Source of the DNA: Streptomyces tuirus
Lineage (GTDB): Bacteria > Actinomycetota > Actinomycetes > Streptomycetales > Streptomycetaceae
Direction of reading: 5' to 3'
DNA: 64,000 nt
Assembly (NCBI RefSeq): GCF_014701095.1
Contig: NZ_AP023439.1
Span: forward strand, 6,064,001-6,128,000
The position numbers and the translations under genes are program-made. Shown here piece after piece: positions 8,765-16,477 of this stretch; within the stretch, counting starts at the first letter, position 1, and every line of letters begins with the position of its first letter. The notes under the pieces were generated by a model. It had not been told where the DNA came from, did not search any database, and saw only the letters and a program-made list of their open reading frames with translations.

Positions 8765-9868
8765 TTACTTCACGCCGAGACCGGCGTCGTCGACCGCGGG
8801 CTCGCCCTCGGCCTTGAGGACCTTGTTCAGCGGCGCGAGGTCGTAGATGCCCTTCAGGTCCGGCTGCTGCAGCAGGCCCGCCTTCACCGCGTGCTCCGCC
8901 TCGGTGTTGAGGGTGGAGGCCAGCGGGTCGTCGGTGAACCGGATCGACTTCCACGCCGGGTCCAGCACCTCGGCCGGCAGCGCCTTGCCGGAGTCCGTCT
9001 CCAACTGCTTGTTCGCCGCCGCCTTCGCCGCGTCCGGGTTGGCGTTGATCCACTTGTTGGTCTCGACCGAGCCCTTGAGCACGGCCTCGACGACCTTCGG
9101 GTGCTCCTTCAGGAAGTCCTGACGCACGATGATGTTCGTGATCACGAACTTCTCGTCCGGCCACAGCGTCGACTCGTCGAGCAGCACCTTGCCGCCCTCG
9201 GCGACCAGCTTCGACGCGGTCGGCTCCGGCACCCAGGCGCCGTCGATCGACCCGGCCTGGTAGGCGCCCGGGGTGACCTTGTTGTCGCTGCGGACGACCG
9301 TGACATCGCCCTTGCCGCTCTGCGGGTCGACCTTCCAGCCCTGCTCCGCGGCCCAGTTGAGGAACGCCACGTCCTGCGTGTTGCCGAGCTGCGGCGTCGC
9401 GATCCGCTTGCCCTCGACGTCCTTCAGCGACTTGATCTTGTCCGGGTTGACCACGAGCTTCACACCGCCGGACGCCGAACCGCCGATGACGCGCAGGTTC
9501 TTGCCGGCGGACTTGGTGTAGCCGTTGATCGCGGGGGAGGGGCCGATCCAGCCGATGTCGATGGACTTGGAGTTGAGCGCCTCGATCTCCGAGGGACCGG
9601 CGTTGAAGACGGCCGGGTCGACCTTGGTGGCGCCGAGCGCCTTCTGGAGGATGCCCTTCTGCACGCCCACCAGAGCGGTGCCGTGGGTCAGGTTGCCGAA
9701 GTAGCCGATCTTGACGGAGTCGAGTCCGTCGATCTTCTTCGCCCCGGCGGCGACCTCGGCGGCGCCGTCGTCCTTGGCCTGGGAGCCGTAGCCGCAGGCG
9801 GCCAGCGTGAGCAGGGGAAGCGCGGCGATGACCGCGAGAGAGCGGCGAAGAGCGGATGGAGCAGGCAC
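8765..9868 (-). CDS. ssuA: Sulfonate-type ABC transporter substrate-binding lipoprotein
   Basis: 367 residues with a type II signal peptide: basic start, a hydrophobic run and the lipobox LTLAAC, so the mature protein is anchored at Cys25. The body is an SsuA/NMT1-like periplasmic-binding fold (KIGYFGNLTHGTALVG, then PSEIEALNSKSIDIGWIGPS). It captures the ligand outside the membrane for the SsuBC pair. The start is GTG 9868, with GAGAGG about 10 bases upstream. Placement right after the sulfate reduction genes supports a sulfur ligand, but sulfate, sulfonate and taurine cannot be told apart by eye. Confidence 0.87.
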   Translation of the reverse strand: MPAPSALRRSLAVIAALPLLTLAACGYGSQAKDDGAAEVAAGAKKIDGLDSVKIGYFGNLTHGTALVGVQKGILQKALGATKVDPAVFNAGPSEIEALNSKSIDIGWIGPSPAINGYTKSAGKNLRVIGGSASGGVKLVVNPDKIKSLKDVEGKRIATPQLGNTQDVAFLNWAAEQGWKVDPQSGKGDVTVVRSDNKVTPGAYQAGSIDGAWVPEPTASKLVAEGGKVLLDESTLWPDEKFVITNIIVRQDFLKEHPKVVEAVLKGSVETNKWINANPDAAKAAANKQLETDSGKALPAEVLDPAWKSIRFTDDPLASTLNTEAEHAVKAGLLQQPDLKGIYDLAPLNKVLKAEGEPAVDDAGLGVK

Positions 9869-9985
9869 GGGAGGTGGTCCTCTCGCCAGGCCCGGCGGTC
9901 ACGGTCTCTCAGGTCGTGGCCGGGAGGTCGGCAGGTTTTCGTCTACGGCGGTGGGGGGTGAGGGCGCGCAGGCAGTGCGCGTACG

Positions 9986-10090
9986 TCAGCGCACACATCG
10001 CGCAACTCCGCCCTGCCCGCTCCCGAGAGCCCCGCTGCCGACGCGGCCGCCCTCCTTGGCGAACATCGAGTAGAAGTCCGGGGAGGTCAT
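9986..10090 (-). CDS. Possible small ORF between cysN and ssuA
   Basis: A 34-codon frame begins at ATG 10090, one base after the cysN stop, starting MTSPDFYSMFAKEGGR and ending ARCVR. I do not recognise it. The close junction would suit coupled translation, and a Cys codon near the end recalls cysteine-responsive leader peptides, but nothing else supports function. The remaining gap to ssuA (9869-9985) holds no further gene that I can see. Confidence 0.25.
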   Translation of the reverse strand: MTSPDFYSMFAKEGGRVGSGALGSGQGGVARCVR

Positions 10091-10091
10091 G

Positions 10092-11426
10092 TCAGAAGTC
10101 CCACCCGTCGTCCTCGGACTCGTCCTTGACCGGCTCCGGCGCCGCGAAGGACTCGCCGACCATGCCGGCGGTGAGGGTCTGGCCGTCGTTCGGGTCGATC
10201 AGGATGAACGAGCCGGTGCGGCGCGAGTCGGCGTAGGAGTCGACCGGCAGCGGCTCGGCGGTACGGATTTTCACCCGGCCGATGTCGTTGGCGACGAGCT
10301 GTCCCGGATGCGGGTGCAGGGACAGGTCGTCGAGCGTGAGGCGGGAGGGGATGTCCTTGACGATCGCCTTGACCGTGCGGGTGCCGTGCTTGAGCAGCAC
10401 CCGGTGCCCGACCGTCAGCGGGGCGTCGGCGACATGGCAGACGGTCGCCTCGATGTCCTGCGTGGTCGCGGGCGCGTCCTTGCTCGGCACGATCAGGTCA
10501 CCGCGCGAGATGTCGATGTCGTCCTCGAGCAGGAGGGTCACCGACTGCGTCGTCCAGGCCACGTCCACCGGCTCGCCCAGCAGGTCGATGCCGGAGATCT
10601 TCGAGGCCCGGCCCGACGGCAGCACCGTGACGGACTCGCCCACGCGGAAGGAACCCGCCGCGATCTGACCGGCGTAACCCCGGTAGTCCGGGTGGTCCGG
10701 GCCCTGCGGCCGGATCACGTACTGCACGGGCAGCCGGGCGTGGCAGTGGCTCAGGTCGTGGCTGACCGGCACCGTCTCCAGGTGCTCCAGCACGGTCGGG
10801 CCGCCGTACCAGTCCATGTGCGAGGACGGGTCCACCACGTTGTCGCCGACCAGCGCCGAGATCGGGATCGCGGTGACCTCGGGCACGCCCAGCTCGGTCG
10901 CGTACGCCGTGAACTCCTCGGCGATGGCGGCGAACACCTTCTCCTCGTAGCCGACGAGGTCCATCTTGTTGACCGCGAGGACCACGTGCGGCACGCGCAG
11001 CAGCGCGGCGATGGCGGCGTGCCGGCGGGTCTGCTCGACGACGCCGTTGCGGGCGTCGACCAGGATCACCGTCAGCTCGGCGGTGGAGGCGCCGGTGACC
11101 ATGTTCCGCGTGTACTGCACATGGCCGGGGGTGTCGGCGAGGATGAACCGCCGCCGGGGCGTGGCGAAGTAGCGGTACGCCACGTCGATCGTGATGCCCT
11201 GCTCCCGCTCGGCGCGCAGGCCGTCCGTCAGCAGCGCGAGGTCCGGCGCCTCCTGGCCGCGGCTCGCGGAGACGCGCTCCACGGCCTCCAGCTGGTCGGT
11301 GAGGACCGACTTGGAGTCGTGCAGCAGCCGGCCCACGAGGGTGGACTTGCCGTCGTCGACGGAGCCGGCGGTGGCGAACCGCAGGAGCGTGGTCTCCGCG
11401 AGTTCCTCGGTGGTGATGGTGCTCAT
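10092..11426 (-). CDS. cysN: Sulfate adenylyltransferase subunit 1 (CysN GTPase)
   Basis: 444-residue translation-factor-like GTPase with G1 GSVDDGKST (residues 21-29), G3 DTPGH, G4 NKMD, and two C-terminal beta-barrel domains. CysN binds CysD and uses GTP hydrolysis to drive formation of adenosine 5'-phosphosulfate from ATP and sulfate. There is no fused APS kinase domain, consistent with a separate cysC in the operon. It begins 2 bases after the cysD stop, so the subunits are made together. Confidence 0.95.
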   Translation of the reverse strand: MSTITTEELAETTLLRFATAGSVDDGKSTLVGRLLHDSKSVLTDQLEAVERVSASRGQEAPDLALLTDGLRAEREQGITIDVAYRYFATPRRRFILADTPGHVQYTRNMVTGASTAELTVILVDARNGVVEQTRRHAAIAALLRVPHVVLAVNKMDLVGYEEKVFAAIAEEFTAYATELGVPEVTAIPISALVGDNVVDPSSHMDWYGGPTVLEHLETVPVSHDLSHCHARLPVQYVIRPQGPDHPDYRGYAGQIAAGSFRVGESVTVLPSGRASKISGIDLLGEPVDVAWTTQSVTLLLEDDIDISRGDLIVPSKDAPATTQDIEATVCHVADAPLTVGHRVLLKHGTRTVKAIVKDIPSRLTLDDLSLHPHPGQLVANDIGRVKIRTAEPLPVDSYADSRRTGSFILIDPNDGQTLTAGMVGESFAAPEPVKDESEDDGWDF

Positions 11427-11428
11427 CT

Positions 11429-12364
11429 CTAGAAGTACCCCTCGCGCTTGCGGTCTTCCATCGCCGCCTCGGACATCTTGTCGTCGGCGCGGGTGGCGCC
11501 GCGCTCGGTCAGCCGGGAGGCGGCGATCTCGACGATCACCTTCTCGATGGTGTCGGCCTCGGAGTCCACCGCGCCCGTGCAGGACATGTCACCCACGGTC
11601 CGGTAGCGCACGAGCCGCTTCTCCACGGTCTCGCCGTCCTTCGGCCCGCCCCACTCGCCGGCGGTCAGCCACATGCCGCTGCGGGCGAAGACCTCGCGCT
11701 CGTGCGCGTAGTAGATCTCCGGCAGCTCGATGCCCTCGCGGGCGATGTACTGCCACACGTCCAGCTCGGTCCAGTTGGACAGCGGGAACACCCGGACGTG
11801 CTCACCGGGCGCGTGCCGGCCGTTGTACAGGTTCCACAGCTCCGGGCGCTGCCGGCGCGGGTCCCACTGGGAGAACTCGTCGCGCAGGGAGAACACCCGC
11901 TCCTTGGCCCGGGCCTTCTCCTCGTCGCGGCGGCCGCCGCCGAAGACGGCGTCGAACTTCTCCGCCTGGATCTTCTCGGTCAGCGGCAGCGTCTGCAGCG
12001 GGTTGCGGGTGCCGTCCGGGCGCTCCTTGAGCACACCGCGGTCGATGTAGTCCTGCACGGAGGCGACGTGCAGCCGCAGCCCGTGCTTGTCGACCGTGCG
12101 GTCGCGGTAGTCGAGGACCTCGGGGAAGTTGTGCCCGGTGTCCACGTGCAGCAGCGAGAACGGCACCGACGCCGGCCGGAAGGCCTTCAGCGCCAGGTGC
12201 AGCATGACGATGGAGTCCTTGCCGCCGGAGAAGAGGATCACCGGCCGCTCGAACTCGCCCGCCACCTCGCGGAAGATGTGCACCGCCTCGGACTCGAGGG
12301 CGTCGAGGTGCGACAGCGCGTACGGACTGCCGGTCTCCTCGGAAACGGTGGCGACGGTCGTCAT
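11429..12364 (-). CDS. cysD: Sulfate adenylyltransferase subunit 2 (CysD)
   Basis: 311 residues of the PP-loop ATP pyrophosphatase superfamily, with the PP-loop FSGGKDSIVML and the CysD block VFGGGRRDEEKARAKERVFS. It catalyses adenylyl transfer from ATP to sulfate as the partner of CysN. The ATG overlaps the cysC stop as ATGA (12361-12364), which suggests coupled translation from cysC. The C-terminus MSEAAMEDRKREGYF is the normal CysD end, so the protein is complete. Confidence 0.95.
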   Translation of the reverse strand: MTTVATVSEETGSPYALSHLDALESEAVHIFREVAGEFERPVILFSGGKDSIVMLHLALKAFRPASVPFSLLHVDTGHNFPEVLDYRDRTVDKHGLRLHVASVQDYIDRGVLKERPDGTRNPLQTLPLTEKIQAEKFDAVFGGGRRDEEKARAKERVFSLRDEFSQWDPRRQRPELWNLYNGRHAPGEHVRVFPLSNWTELDVWQYIAREGIELPEIYYAHEREVFARSGMWLTAGEWGGPKDGETVEKRLVRYRTVGDMSCTGAVDSEADTIEKVIVEIAASRLTERGATRADDKMSEAAMEDRKREGYF

Positions 12365-12921
12365 GCCAGTCCCCTTTCGGTCAGCAGGGCGAACACGGAA
12401 GCCGCGGACTCCTGCACGGTCTGGTTCTGCGACTCGATGCGCAGATCGGGCGACTCGGGCGCCTCGTACGGGTCGTCGACCCCGGTGAGTCCGGTGAGCT
12501 CACCGGCGGCCTGCTTGGCGTACAGACCCTTCACGTCACGCTCGCTGCACACCTCGACGGGCGTCGCGACATGCACCTCGACGTACCCGGTGCCGTTCGC
12601 CTGGTGGCGCTTGCGCACCGCCTCCCGGCTGTCCTGGTAGGGCGCGATGACCGGGACGAGGGCCAGCACGCCGTTGCGGGCGAGCAGCTCGGCGACGAAA
12701 CCGATGCGCTGCACGTTGGTGTGCCGGTCCTCGCGGCTGAAGCCGAGGCCCGCCGAGATGAACTCGCGGATCTCGTCGCCGTCGAGCACCTCGACCCGGT
12801 GGCCCTCCTCGCGGAGCCGGCCGGCCAGTTCGTAGGCGATCGTGGTCTTGCCGGCGCTCGGCAGACCCGTGAGCCAGACGGTGGCTCCGGACGTCACGTC
12901 ACTCTCCTGAATCGTCGTCAT
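12361..12921 (-). CDS. cysC: Adenylylsulfate kinase (CysC)
   Basis: 186-residue P-loop kinase with Walker A GLPSAGKT (19-26), the APS-binding block LDGDEIREFISAGLGFSREDR and the lid region KGLYAKQAAGELTGLTGVDDPYE. It phosphorylates APS to PAPS. Because the reductase next door has the Fe-S cysteines of APS reductases, PAPS is probably not needed for reduction here and may serve sulfotransferases; that is inference. ATGA overlaps link it to cysH upstream and cysD downstream. Confidence 0.93.
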   Translation of the reverse strand: MTTIQESDVTSGATVWLTGLPSAGKTTIAYELAGRLREEGHRVEVLDGDEIREFISAGLGFSREDRHTNVQRIGFVAELLARNGVLALVPVIAPYQDSREAVRKRHQANGTGYVEVHVATPVEVCSERDVKGLYAKQAAGELTGLTGVDDPYEAPESPDLRIESQNQTVQESAASVFALLTERGLA

Positions 12922-13628
12922 CCGTGCAGTCCGCACTCGGTCTTGCTGCGGCCCGCCCAGCGCCCGGCGCGCGCGTCCTCGCCCTCCAGGACCCGGCGGG
13001 TGCAGGGGGCGCAGCCGACGGACGCGTAGCCGTCCATCAGCAGCGGGTTCGTCAGGACGCCGTGCTCGGTGACGTACGCGTCCACGTCGTCCTGGGTCCA
13101 GCGGGCGATCGGCGAGACCTTGACCTTCTGCCGCTTGTCGTCCCAGCCGACCACCGGGGTGTTCGCCCGGGTCGGGGACTCGTCGCGGCGCAGCCCGGTC
13201 GCCCAGGCCCGGTAGTCCTTCAGGCCCTGCTCCAGCGGCTGCACCTTGCGCAGCTTGCAGCACAGGTCGGGGTCGCGGTCGTGCAGCTTCGGGCCGTACT
13301 GCGCGTCCTGCTCGGCGACGCTCTGCACCGGGGTGAGCGTGATGAGGTTGACGTCCATCACGGCCTCGACGGCGTCGCGGGTGCCGATGGTCTCCTCGAA
13401 GTGGTAGCCGGTGTCGAGGAAGACCACGTCGACGCCCGGCATGGCGCGGGCGGCGAGGTGGGCGACCACCGCGTCCTCCATGGAGGAGGTCACGCAGAAC
13501 TGCTTGCCGAACGTCTTCGCCGCCCACTGGAGGATCTCCAGCGCGGAGGCGTCCTCAAGGTCGCGGCCCGCCTGCTCGGCGAGCTGCTTCAGGTCCTCGG
13601 TGGCGCGCTCTTCCTGAGCGGTCGTCAT
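12918..13628 (-). CDS. cysH: APS (phosphoadenylylsulfate) reductase, Fe-S type
   Basis: 236 residues of the CysH family. The cysteines Cys123-Cys124 (DLCCKL) and Cys206/Cys209 (VGCAPCT) are the CC...CxxC set that binds a 4Fe-4S cluster in assimilatory APS reductases and is absent from E. coli-type PAPS reductases. The catalytic Cys lies in the C-terminal ECGLHG (Cys232). It reduces APS to sulfite with thioredoxin or a similar donor. Overlaps by 4 bases with the zinc ribbon gene before it and with cysC after it. Confidence 0.94.
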   Translation of the reverse strand: MTTAQEERATEDLKQLAEQAGRDLEDASALEILQWAAKTFGKQFCVTSSMEDAVVAHLAARAMPGVDVVFLDTGYHFEETIGTRDAVEAVMDVNLITLTPVQSVAEQDAQYGPKLHDRDPDLCCKLRKVQPLEQGLKDYRAWATGLRRDESPTRANTPVVGWDDKRQKVKVSPIARWTQDDVDAYVTEHGVLTNPLLMDGYASVGCAPCTRRVLEGEDARAGRWAGRSKTECGLHG

Positions 13629-13804
13629 ATCTGTGCCCCTCCGGAATCGGATCGCTTCAGCCCCTGGGCCAGCAGGCCCAGGAACTTCAGCTGAAAGGCC
13701 CGGCTGCACGCCGCGCATTCCCAGGCGCCGTGCCCCTCCTCGCTCGGCCGCAGGTCCTCGTCACCGCAGTACGGGCAGTAGAACGGGGCCATCCGCTCGC
13801 TCAC
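13625..13804 (-). CDS. Small zinc ribbon protein in the sulfate reduction operon
   Basis: 59 residues with two CxxC knuckles (FYCPYCGDEDL at 10-13 and ECAACSRAF at about 30-33), a rubredoxin or zinc-ribbon arrangement, followed by a helix FQLKFLGLLAQGL. It starts at GTG 13804, overlapping the sulfite reductase stop, and ends inside the cysH ATG, so it is tightly built into the operon. A small metal protein placed between the two reductases could assist electron transfer or cluster delivery, but that is a guess. An ATG at 13792 is an alternative start. Confidence 0.8.
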   Translation of the reverse strand: MSERMAPFYCPYCGDEDLRPSEEGHGAWECAACSRAFQLKFLGLLAQGLKRSDSGGAQI

Positions 13805-15498
13805 GACAGGGCCTCCTCGCCGGCCCGCGCCGCCCAGGTGGCGAACCGCTCGCCGTCCTCGCGCTCGGCCTGGAACCGCTTCAGGACGCGCTCGATGTAG
13901 TCCGGCAGTTCGTCGGAGGTGACCTTCAGACCGCGCACCTTGCGGCCGAAGCCGGCCTCCAGGCCCAGGGCGCCGCCCAGGTGCACCTGGTAGCCCTCGA
14001 CCTGCTCGCCCCGGTCGTTGAGCATGAGCTGGCCCTTGAGACCGATGTCCGCGACCTGGATACGGGCGCAGGCGTTCGGGCAGCCGTTGAGGTTGATGGT
14101 GAGCGGCTCGTCGAAGTCCGGCAGGCGGCGCTCCAGTTCGTCGATCAGCTGCGCACCGCGCTGCTTGGTCTCGACGATGGCCAGCTTGCAGAACTCGATG
14201 CCGGTGCACGCCATGGTGCCGCGCCGGAAGGAGGAGGGCCGGGCGGTCAGGTCGAGCGCCTCCAGGGCCTCGACGAGCGACTCGACCTTGTCCTCCTCGA
14301 CGTCGAGGACGATCATCTTCTGCTCGACGGTGGTGCGCACCCGGCCCGAGCCGTGGGCCTCCGCGAGGTCGGCGATCTTCGTGATCGTCGCGCCGTCGAC
14401 ACGTCCCACGCGCGGGGCGAAGCCGACGTAGAACCGGCCGTCCTTCTGCCGGTGCACACCGATGTGGTCGCGCCACAGCTGGGACGGCTGCTCGGGGGCA
14501 GGGCCGTCGGTCAGCCTGCGCTTCAGGTACTCGTCCTCCAGCACCTGCCGGAACTTCTCCGGGCCCCAGTCGGCGACGAGGAACTTCAGCCGGGCACGGT
14601 TGCGCAGCCGGCGGTAGCCGTAGTCGCGGAAGATCGAGATGACGCCCTCGTAGACGTCCGGCACCTCGTCGATCGACACCCAGGTGCCCAGGCGCACGCC
14701 CAGCTTGGGGTTGGTGGACAGGCCGCCGCCGACCCACACGTCGAAGCCGGGACCGTGCTCGGGGTGGACGACACCGACGAACGCGACGTCGTTGATCTCG
14801 TGCACCACGTCCAGCACCGGCGAGCCCGAGATCGCGGTCTTGAACTTCCGGGGGAGGTTCGAGTACGCCGGGTTGTTCAGGACCCGGCGCTTCATCTCCT
14901 CCAGGGCCGGTGTGGCGTCGATGATCTCGTCCTCGGCGATGCCCGCCACCGGGGAGCCGATCATCACACGCGGGGTGTCGCCGCAGGCGGTGACCGTCGA
15001 CAGGCCCACGCCCTCCAGCCGGTTCCAGATCTCGGGCACGTCCTCGATCCGGATCCAGTGGTACTGCACGTTCTGCCGGTCCGTGATGTCGGCGGTGCCG
15101 CGCGCGAACTCCTGCGAGACCTCGCCGATGACCCGCAGCTGCTGCGTGGTCAGCGCGCCGCCGTCGATCCGGACGCGCAGCATGAAGTACTCGTCGTCCA
15201 GCTCCTCCGGCTCCAGGACGGCCGTCTTGCCGCCGTCGATGCCGGGCTTGCGCTGGGTGTACAGACCCCACCAGCGCATGCGGCCGCGCAGGTCGTTCGG
15301 GTCGATGGAGTCGAAGCCCCGCTTGGAGTAGATCGTCTCAATGCGTGTCCGCACATTGAGACCGTCGTCGTCCTTCTTGAACTGCTCGTTGCCGTTCAGT
15401 GGGGTGTGGTGCCCCACGGCCCACTGACCCTCACCGCGGTGACGGCTCACCTTGCGGCGGGGAGTCGCGGCAGCAGGGTTCTGCGGGGTGGCGGCCAT
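13801..15498 (-). CDS. sir: Ferredoxin-dependent sulfite reductase (nitrite/sulfite reductase family)
   Basis: 565 residues with the duplicated siroheme reductase fold. The siroheme/4Fe-4S ligand cysteines are in MACTGIEFCKL (C-x5-C) and LNGCPNACAR (C-x3-C); the first half carries TDRQNVQYHWI and TACGDTPR. It reduces sulfite to sulfide with six electrons from ferredoxin. Operon context with CysHCDN points to sulfite rather than nitrite. Several ATGs lie upstream in frame; ATG 15498 gives the usual MAATPQNP-type start and has GAAGGACG about 9 bases before it. First structural gene after the leader peptide. Confidence 0.92.
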   Translation of the reverse strand: MAATPQNPAAATPRRKVSRHRGEGQWAVGHHTPLNGNEQFKKDDDGLNVRTRIETIYSKRGFDSIDPNDLRGRMRWWGLYTQRKPGIDGGKTAVLEPEELDDEYFMLRVRIDGGALTTQQLRVIGEVSQEFARGTADITDRQNVQYHWIRIEDVPEIWNRLEGVGLSTVTACGDTPRVMIGSPVAGIAEDEIIDATPALEEMKRRVLNNPAYSNLPRKFKTAISGSPVLDVVHEINDVAFVGVVHPEHGPGFDVWVGGGLSTNPKLGVRLGTWVSIDEVPDVYEGVISIFRDYGYRRLRNRARLKFLVADWGPEKFRQVLEDEYLKRRLTDGPAPEQPSQLWRDHIGVHRQKDGRFYVGFAPRVGRVDGATITKIADLAEAHGSGRVRTTVEQKMIVLDVEEDKVESLVEALEALDLTARPSSFRRGTMACTGIEFCKLAIVETKQRGAQLIDELERRLPDFDEPLTINLNGCPNACARIQVADIGLKGQLMLNDRGEQVEGYQVHLGGALGLEAGFGRKVRGLKVTSDELPDYIERVLKRFQAEREDGERFATWAARAGEEALS

Positions 15499-15627
15499 GG
15501 TTGATACGTCCTTCGGGACAGGCGAAAATGCGGCTCTGACCTGCGCATGCGTGCGCATGGGCATAGGGCGCGTCATTGCGCAGGGGTGAGGCAGGAAAGG
15601 AAGATGTCGGGCGCGGGCTGAGTACGC

Positions 15628-15711
15628 TCAGTGCGCCGGACAGATGGCGCTGGACATGCGGCCGAGGTCGACGTGCCGCCGACTCACCAAGGCAATTCCA
15701 GTTCCAGACAT
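15628..15711 (-). CDS. Sulfur-operon leader peptide (27 residues)
   Basis: ATG 15711 opens a 27-codon frame starting MSGTGIALVSRRHVDLGR, with a single Cys near the end (AICPAH, stop at 15628). This closely matches the short putative leader peptides I recall upstream of streptomycete cysteine and sulfite reductase genes. It lies 129 bases before the sulfite reductase start in the same direction. A ribosome stalling at the late Cys codon when cysteinyl-tRNA is scarce could control the operon, as for known cysteine attenuators in actinobacteria. Its Shine-Dalgarno is poor. Function here is inference. Confidence 0.7.
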   Translation of the reverse strand: MSGTGIALVSRRHVDLGRMSSAICPAH

Positions 15712-15730
15712 GACGGAAGCGTGTCACGGC

Positions 15731-15758
15731 GATCTGGACACAGTCCAGCTTCGTCCAA
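15731..15758 (-). promoter_or_regulatory. Candidate promoter with internal palindrome for the sulfur operon
   Basis: On the minus strand TTGGAC (15753-15758) and CAGATC (15731-15736) sit 16 bases apart, about 20 bases before the leader ATG. Between and across them is the inverted repeat CTGGAC-ACA-GTCCAG (15734-15748), a possible repressor site. The -10 match is weak. Confidence 0.35.
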
Positions 15759-15764
15759 GATGCG

Positions 15765-15799
15765 GACACCCTTGTCTCGCAGAGCAAGACAAGGGTGTC
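15765..15799 (-). terminator. Hairpin after the GNAT gene
   Basis: GACACCCTTGTCT at 15765-15777 pairs perfectly with 15787-15799 across a 9-base loop, 38 bases after the acetyltransferase stop on the minus strand. It separates that gene from the sulfur operon. No T-run. Confidence 0.55.
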
Positions 15800-15837
15800 G
15801 TTGGTCACATCGGGGGCTTCCGGGGTGTCCGACCAGG

Positions 15838-16410
15838 TCAGACGGGGAACGCCCCAGGCCACGGTCCCGGAGTGGCGACGTCCGCCTCCTCCTCGACCTT
15901 GGTGTCGAACAGCTTGAAGCCCCGCCGCTGGTAGTTGTCCATCGCGTGCTCGCCGTCCTTGCTGCAGGTGTGCAGCCAGACCCGCTTCGTCGGGGTCAGT
16001 CCGGCCCAGCGGTCCGCGAGGTCCCAGGCCCGGGCCGCGCCGTACGACAGCAGGTGCCCGCCGATGCGCCGGCCCCGGAAGGCGGGCAGCAGCCCGAAGT
16101 AGACGATCTCCACCACCGCGTCGTCCTGCGCCTCCAGTTCCACGAACCCGGCGGGCGTGCCCCGGTCGTACGCCACCCACGTCTCCACGCCGGGCCGCTC
16201 CAGGTGCTCCACCCACCGCGCGTACGACCAGCCGAGCCGGTCCGTCCAGCGGATGTCGCCGCCCACCGACGCGTACAGGAACCGGCTGAACTCGGGCGAG
16301 GGCACCTCGGAGCGGACGACCCGGACGTCCCCGTCCGGCGCGACGGCCGGCAGCAGGTCGGTCGGGGCGGTCTGCTCCAGGGACCAGGTGGTCACGGCGA
16401 TGGTGGTCAT
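15838..16410 (-). CDS. GNAT-family N-acetyltransferase
   Basis: 190 residues. The acetyl-CoA binding motif A is visible as VVEIVYFGLLPAFRGRRIGGHLL (the R-G-R-R-I-G loop binds the pyrophosphate), followed by the helix YGAARAWDLADRW and motif B NYQRRGFKLFDT. The substrate is not deducible. The ATG at 16410 has no strong ribosome site. It ends 38 bases before a hairpin that isolates it from the sulfur operon, so it is probably a single-gene unit. Confidence 0.85.
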   Translation of the reverse strand: MTTIAVTTWSLEQTAPTDLLPAVAPDGDVRVVRSEVPSPEFSRFLYASVGGDIRWTDRLGWSYARWVEHLERPGVETWVAYDRGTPAGFVELEAQDDAVVEIVYFGLLPAFRGRRIGGHLLSYGAARAWDLADRWAGLTPTKRVWLHTCSKDGEHAMDNYQRRGFKLFDTKVEEEADVATPGPWPGAFPV

Positions 16411-16477
16411 GCGAGCCAGAAAATCATCTGACCACCTGGTCTGTCGATCGGTCCCCGGCCCGGGCGACCGGCGCCGG

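Noticed and set aside
15499..15577. Extended sulfite reductase start (MTRPMPMRTHAQ...)
   Set aside because: Upstream ATGs are in frame, but the ribosome site at 15498 and the usual family start argue against them; the region is better explained as leader RNA.
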